Assembly (NCBI GenBank): GCA_023422005.1
Contig: JAEZSC010000165.1
Span: 1-15,481 of the forward strand
Direction: 5' to 3'
DNA: 15,481 nt
Source of the DNA: Bacillota bacterium
GTDB taxonomy: Bacteria > Bacillota > Clostridia > Christensenellales > UMGS416
This document shows positions 13,570 to 15,481 of this stretch, piece by piece. Every line of letters starts with the position of its first letter. Within the stretch, counting starts at the first letter, position 1. Both the position numbers and the translations under genes were made by a program. A model generated the notes under the pieces. That model was not told where the DNA came from. It worked only from the letters and a program-made list of their open reading frames with translations, and did not search any database.

Positions 13570-14852
13570 AGCTGCAAGTAACCCCGTGCCGCCGCTACCT
13601 GATGTGCGAGGACGGCTCGCCGTTCTTCTTCCTGGGTGACACCGCCTGGGAGCTGTTCCACCGGCTGGACCGCGAGGAAGTGGACCATTACCTGAGCAAC
13701 CGCGCCCGCCAGGGCTTCACGGTGATACAGGCCGTGGCGCTGGCCGAGTTCGAAGGCCTGACCGTACCCAACTCCTACGGCCGCCTGCCACTAAAGCAAA
13801 CCGACGGGCAATACGACCCCACCCAGCCGGATACCGACGGCGAGTACAGCTACTGGGACCATGTGGACTATGCCGTGCGCAAGGCCGCCGAGCACGGCCT
13901 CGTCATAGGCCTGCTGCCCACCTGGGGCGACAAATATAACCAGGCCTGGGGCAAGGGTCCGGAGGTCTTCACGCCGGAGAACGCCCGCATTTATGGCCGC
14001 TGGATCGCAACACGCTACCGCGACAGCGAGAACATCCTGTGGATCATGGGTGGCGACCGGCCGCTTACGACCGATGTGCACCGCGCCATCGTGCGCGCCA
14101 TGGCCGAGGGCATCCGTGAGGTGGATTCTGACCATCTGATCACCTTTCACCCCTGCGGTGAGCAGAGCTCCTATGACCATGTGGGAGGCGAAGCATGGCT
14201 GGACTTCCACATGTTGCAAACCGGCCACGCGGTGGGCCACTACGACTGCTGGCGCGCGCTGCGCCGCACGCTGGATCTGGATCACAGCCGCCCGGCGTTG
14301 GATGGTGAGCCTCGCTATGAGGACCACCCGGCCTGCTTCAACACGAGTTACGGCGTGATGTGGGACGCCGCCGACACCCGCAACAGTGCCTATTGGGATG
14401 TGTTGGAGGGCGCCTGCGGCCACACCTACGGCAACCACTGCATCTGGAGCTTCAACAAGGAACCCGTGGACTATTTCCGTTATCACTGGACCGAGGCCTT
14501 GACCCACGAAGGCGCCGAAACCATGGGCTTCGTGCGCAAGCTCGTGGAATCCCGCCTTTACTTCGAGCGGCGGCCCGCACCGGACCTCGTGCACGACGAT
14601 GGCGACCTGCTCAACCACACGCCGGCCTGCAGAGGCGAGCGCTATGCCTTTATCTACAGCCCTCAAGGGCTGCCATTGAAAGTCAACCTGGGCATTCTGC
14701 CAGGCCGACTGATATTGGTCAGTTGGTACAACCCGCGCACCGGCGAGGAAAAACTCCAGACTCTGCTGCCCAACCGAGGCGCCGTCACACTGGTTCCCCC
14801 CACCAGCGGCCGCGGGCAGGACTGGGTGCTGATACTGGACGGCAAGGACTAA
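13566..14852 (+). CDS. DUF4038 apiosidase-like glycoside hydrolase (GH140-related)
   Basis: This 428-residue protein resembles DUF4038 apiosidase-like enzymes (GH140-related) with a short C-terminal beta domain. Residues 1-335 form the TIM barrel: PFFFLGDTAWELFHRL (19-34), RQGFTVIQ (48-55), GLVIGLLPTWGD (111-122), ENILWIMGGDRP (155-166), RPALDGEPRYED (242-253) and TYGNHCIWSFN (287-297). By analogy with the clan, Asp164 and Glu248 are the best candidates for catalytic acid/base and nucleophile. Residues about 340-428 fit the associated collagen-binding-like domain (AFIYSPQGLPLKVNLG, WYNPRTGEE). No signal peptide or lipobox exists, so it should act inside the cell on imported oligosaccharides or glycosides. 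GAGGAG (13554-13559) precedes the ATG. Whether apiose is released is unproven. Confidence 0.88.
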   Translation: MKLQVTPCRRYLMCEDGSPFFFLGDTAWELFHRLDREEVDHYLSNRARQGFTVIQAVALAEFEGLTVPNSYGRLPLKQTDGQYDPTQPDTDGEYSYWDHVDYAVRKAAEHGLVIGLLPTWGDKYNQAWGKGPEVFTPENARIYGRWIATRYRDSENILWIMGGDRPLTTDVHRAIVRAMAEGIREVDSDHLITFHPCGEQSSYDHVGGEAWLDFHMLQTGHAVGHYDCWRALRRTLDLDHSRPALDGEPRYEDHPACFNTSYGVMWDAADTRNSAYWDVLEGACGHTYGNHCIWSFNKEPVDYFRYHWTEALTHEGAETMGFVRKLVESRLYFERRPAPDLVHDDGDLLNHTPACRGERYAFIYSPQGLPLKVNLGILPGRLILVSWYNPRTGEEKLQTLLPNRGAVTLVPPTSGRGQDWVLILDGKD

Positions 14853-14865
14853 CAAGGAGGCACAT

Positions 14866-15481
14866 ATGGAAAAGAAGCTGATCGCACTGGTGGGAGCCGG
14901 CGGCAAGATGGGCCGGCGCATTCTCCCCAATTTACAGAAGTTTGGCTACGACTTTGTGGCCTGCGAGAAGGATGAGGCGGGCCTGCAGACACTGCAGGGC
15001 CTGGGCCTTCGGGCACTTCCCACCGAGGAGGCCGTCGCCATCGCCGACATCGTCGTGTTCGCGCTGCCCGACGCCGCGCTGCCCTCCTTAAGCCACAAAC
15101 TGGTGCCGCTGATGAAGGCCGGCGCCACAGCCATCACGCTGGACCCCGCCGCCGCCCATGCCGGACAGCTGACCACGCGGCCGGATTGCGCCTTCGTGGT
15201 GACCCACCCTTGCCACCCGCCGCTGTTCGGCGAGCGGGACACGCCTGAAGAAAAGGCCGATCTGTTCGGTGGCACCGCCGCCAAGCAGGATATCGTGATC
15301 GCGCTGATGCAGGGCTCAGAAGATCAATATGCCGAGGCCGAGTTGCTTTGCCGGCACATGTTCAACCCCGTGGAGCAGTGCCACCGCATCACCGTGGAGC
15401 AGATGGCCATACTGGAGCCTGCCGCCGCCGAGGTCGTGATCGCCATGTGCGCCACGATCATGAAGGAGGCGCTGGACGAGG
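14866..15481 (+). CDS. PGDH_C-family oxidoreductase (ApnO-like), 3' end cut off by the window
   Basis: The reading frame is open from ATG 14866 to the window end (205 complete codons), with AAGGAGG (14854-14860) upstream. It shows an N-terminal NAD(P) motif LVGAGGKMG (8-16), IVVFALPDAALP (62-73) and then the features of the phosphogluconate-dehydrogenase C-terminal family: TLDPAAAHAG (91-100), THPCHPPLFG (113-122), FGGTAAKQDIVIALMQG (134-150) and RITVEQMAILEPAAAEV (174-190). Proteins of this type are often annotated as semialdehyde or phosphogluconate dehydrogenase; D-apionate oxidoisomerase (ApnO) is, to my knowledge, a member. It follows the DUF4038 gene by 13 bases, in the same operon. Probably about 70-90 residues are missing at the C-terminus. 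Confidence 0.85.
   Translation, partial: MEKKLIALVGAGGKMGRRILPNLQKFGYDFVACEKDEAGLQTLQGLGLRALPTEEAVAIADIVVFALPDAALPSLSHKLVPLMKAGATAITLDPAAAHAGQLTTRPDCAFVVTHPCHPPLFGERDTPEEKADLFGGTAAKQDIVIALMQGSEDQYAEAELLCRHMFNPVEQCHRITVEQMAILEPAAAEVVIAMCATIMKEALDE

Noticed and set aside
13791..14930. A 379-codon minus-strand open frame opposite the DUF4038 gene
   Set aside because: Antisense shadow of a well-supported hydrolase gene; its composition is low-complexity Val/Ala/His and no motif is recognised.
1..15481. CRISPR arrays, tRNA or rRNA genes, insertion sequences, prophage genes
   Set aside because: No regularly spaced repeats, cloverleaf-like segments, transposase or integrase motifs, or terminal inverted repeats were seen on reading both strands.

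Overview
The window looks like chromosomal DNA of a fairly GC-rich member of the Bacillota (Clostridia-like). The evidence is the rpmH-rnpA-yidD-yidC-jag block that usually lies beside the replication origin, strong Shine-Dalgarno sequences, a butyrate kinase, and a YidC without the large periplasmic domain of Gram-negative bacteria. This placement is inferred from gene content; no 16S gene or other taxonomic marker is present.

Left part (1-2790): a consensus sigma-A type promoter drives rpmH (ribosomal protein L34), rnpA (RNase P protein), yidD, yidC (membrane insertase) and jag/khpB (KH-R3H RNA-binding protein). A 12-bp GC-rich hairpin closes the operon. No DnaA-box cluster is visible in the short sequence upstream of rpmH, so the origin itself is probably outside the window.

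Middle plus-strand part (2790-6080): a class I SAM methyltransferase with its own promoter and a structured leader; an unrecognised 192-residue helical protein; and a translationally coupled pair made of an acetolactate-synthase regulatory subunit (IlvN/IlvH type) and a butyrate kinase. A 14-bp hairpin with A and T runs on its two flanks ends this block and also serves the convergent minus-strand operon.

Minus-strand operon (9842 down to 6110): five tightly packed genes encode a DUF2997 protein, a three-helix membrane protein with a ComEA-like helix-hairpin-helix domain, an NrdG-like radical SAM protein, a Ycf46-type AAA+ ATPase, and a DUF1257/Ycf35-like protein with an added hydrophobic N-terminus. 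The DUF1257-DUF2997-Ycf46 association recurs in bacteria, but its biochemical job is not established. The radical SAM enzyme and the membrane-tethered HHH protein make this the best candidate in the window for a poorly described system. The operon is visibly more AT-rich than both flanks.

Right part (9911-15481, plus strand): a catabolic operon led by a FadR/GntR regulator with a promoter and a 19-bp palindromic operator just in front of it. It continues with a sugar phosphate isomerase/epimerase-type TIM barrel, an NAD-dependent epimerase/dehydratase, a Gfo/Idh/MocA dehydrogenase, a DUF4038 (apiosidase-like) glycoside hydrolase, and the start of a phosphogluconate-dehydrogenase-C-terminal family oxidoreductase that runs off the window. 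The families resemble those of D-apiose catabolism (apiosidase, apiose dehydrogenase, apionate oxidoisomerase, 3-oxo-isoapionate decarboxylase). The substrate is therefore proposed as a branched plant sugar such as apiose, as a hypothesis only.
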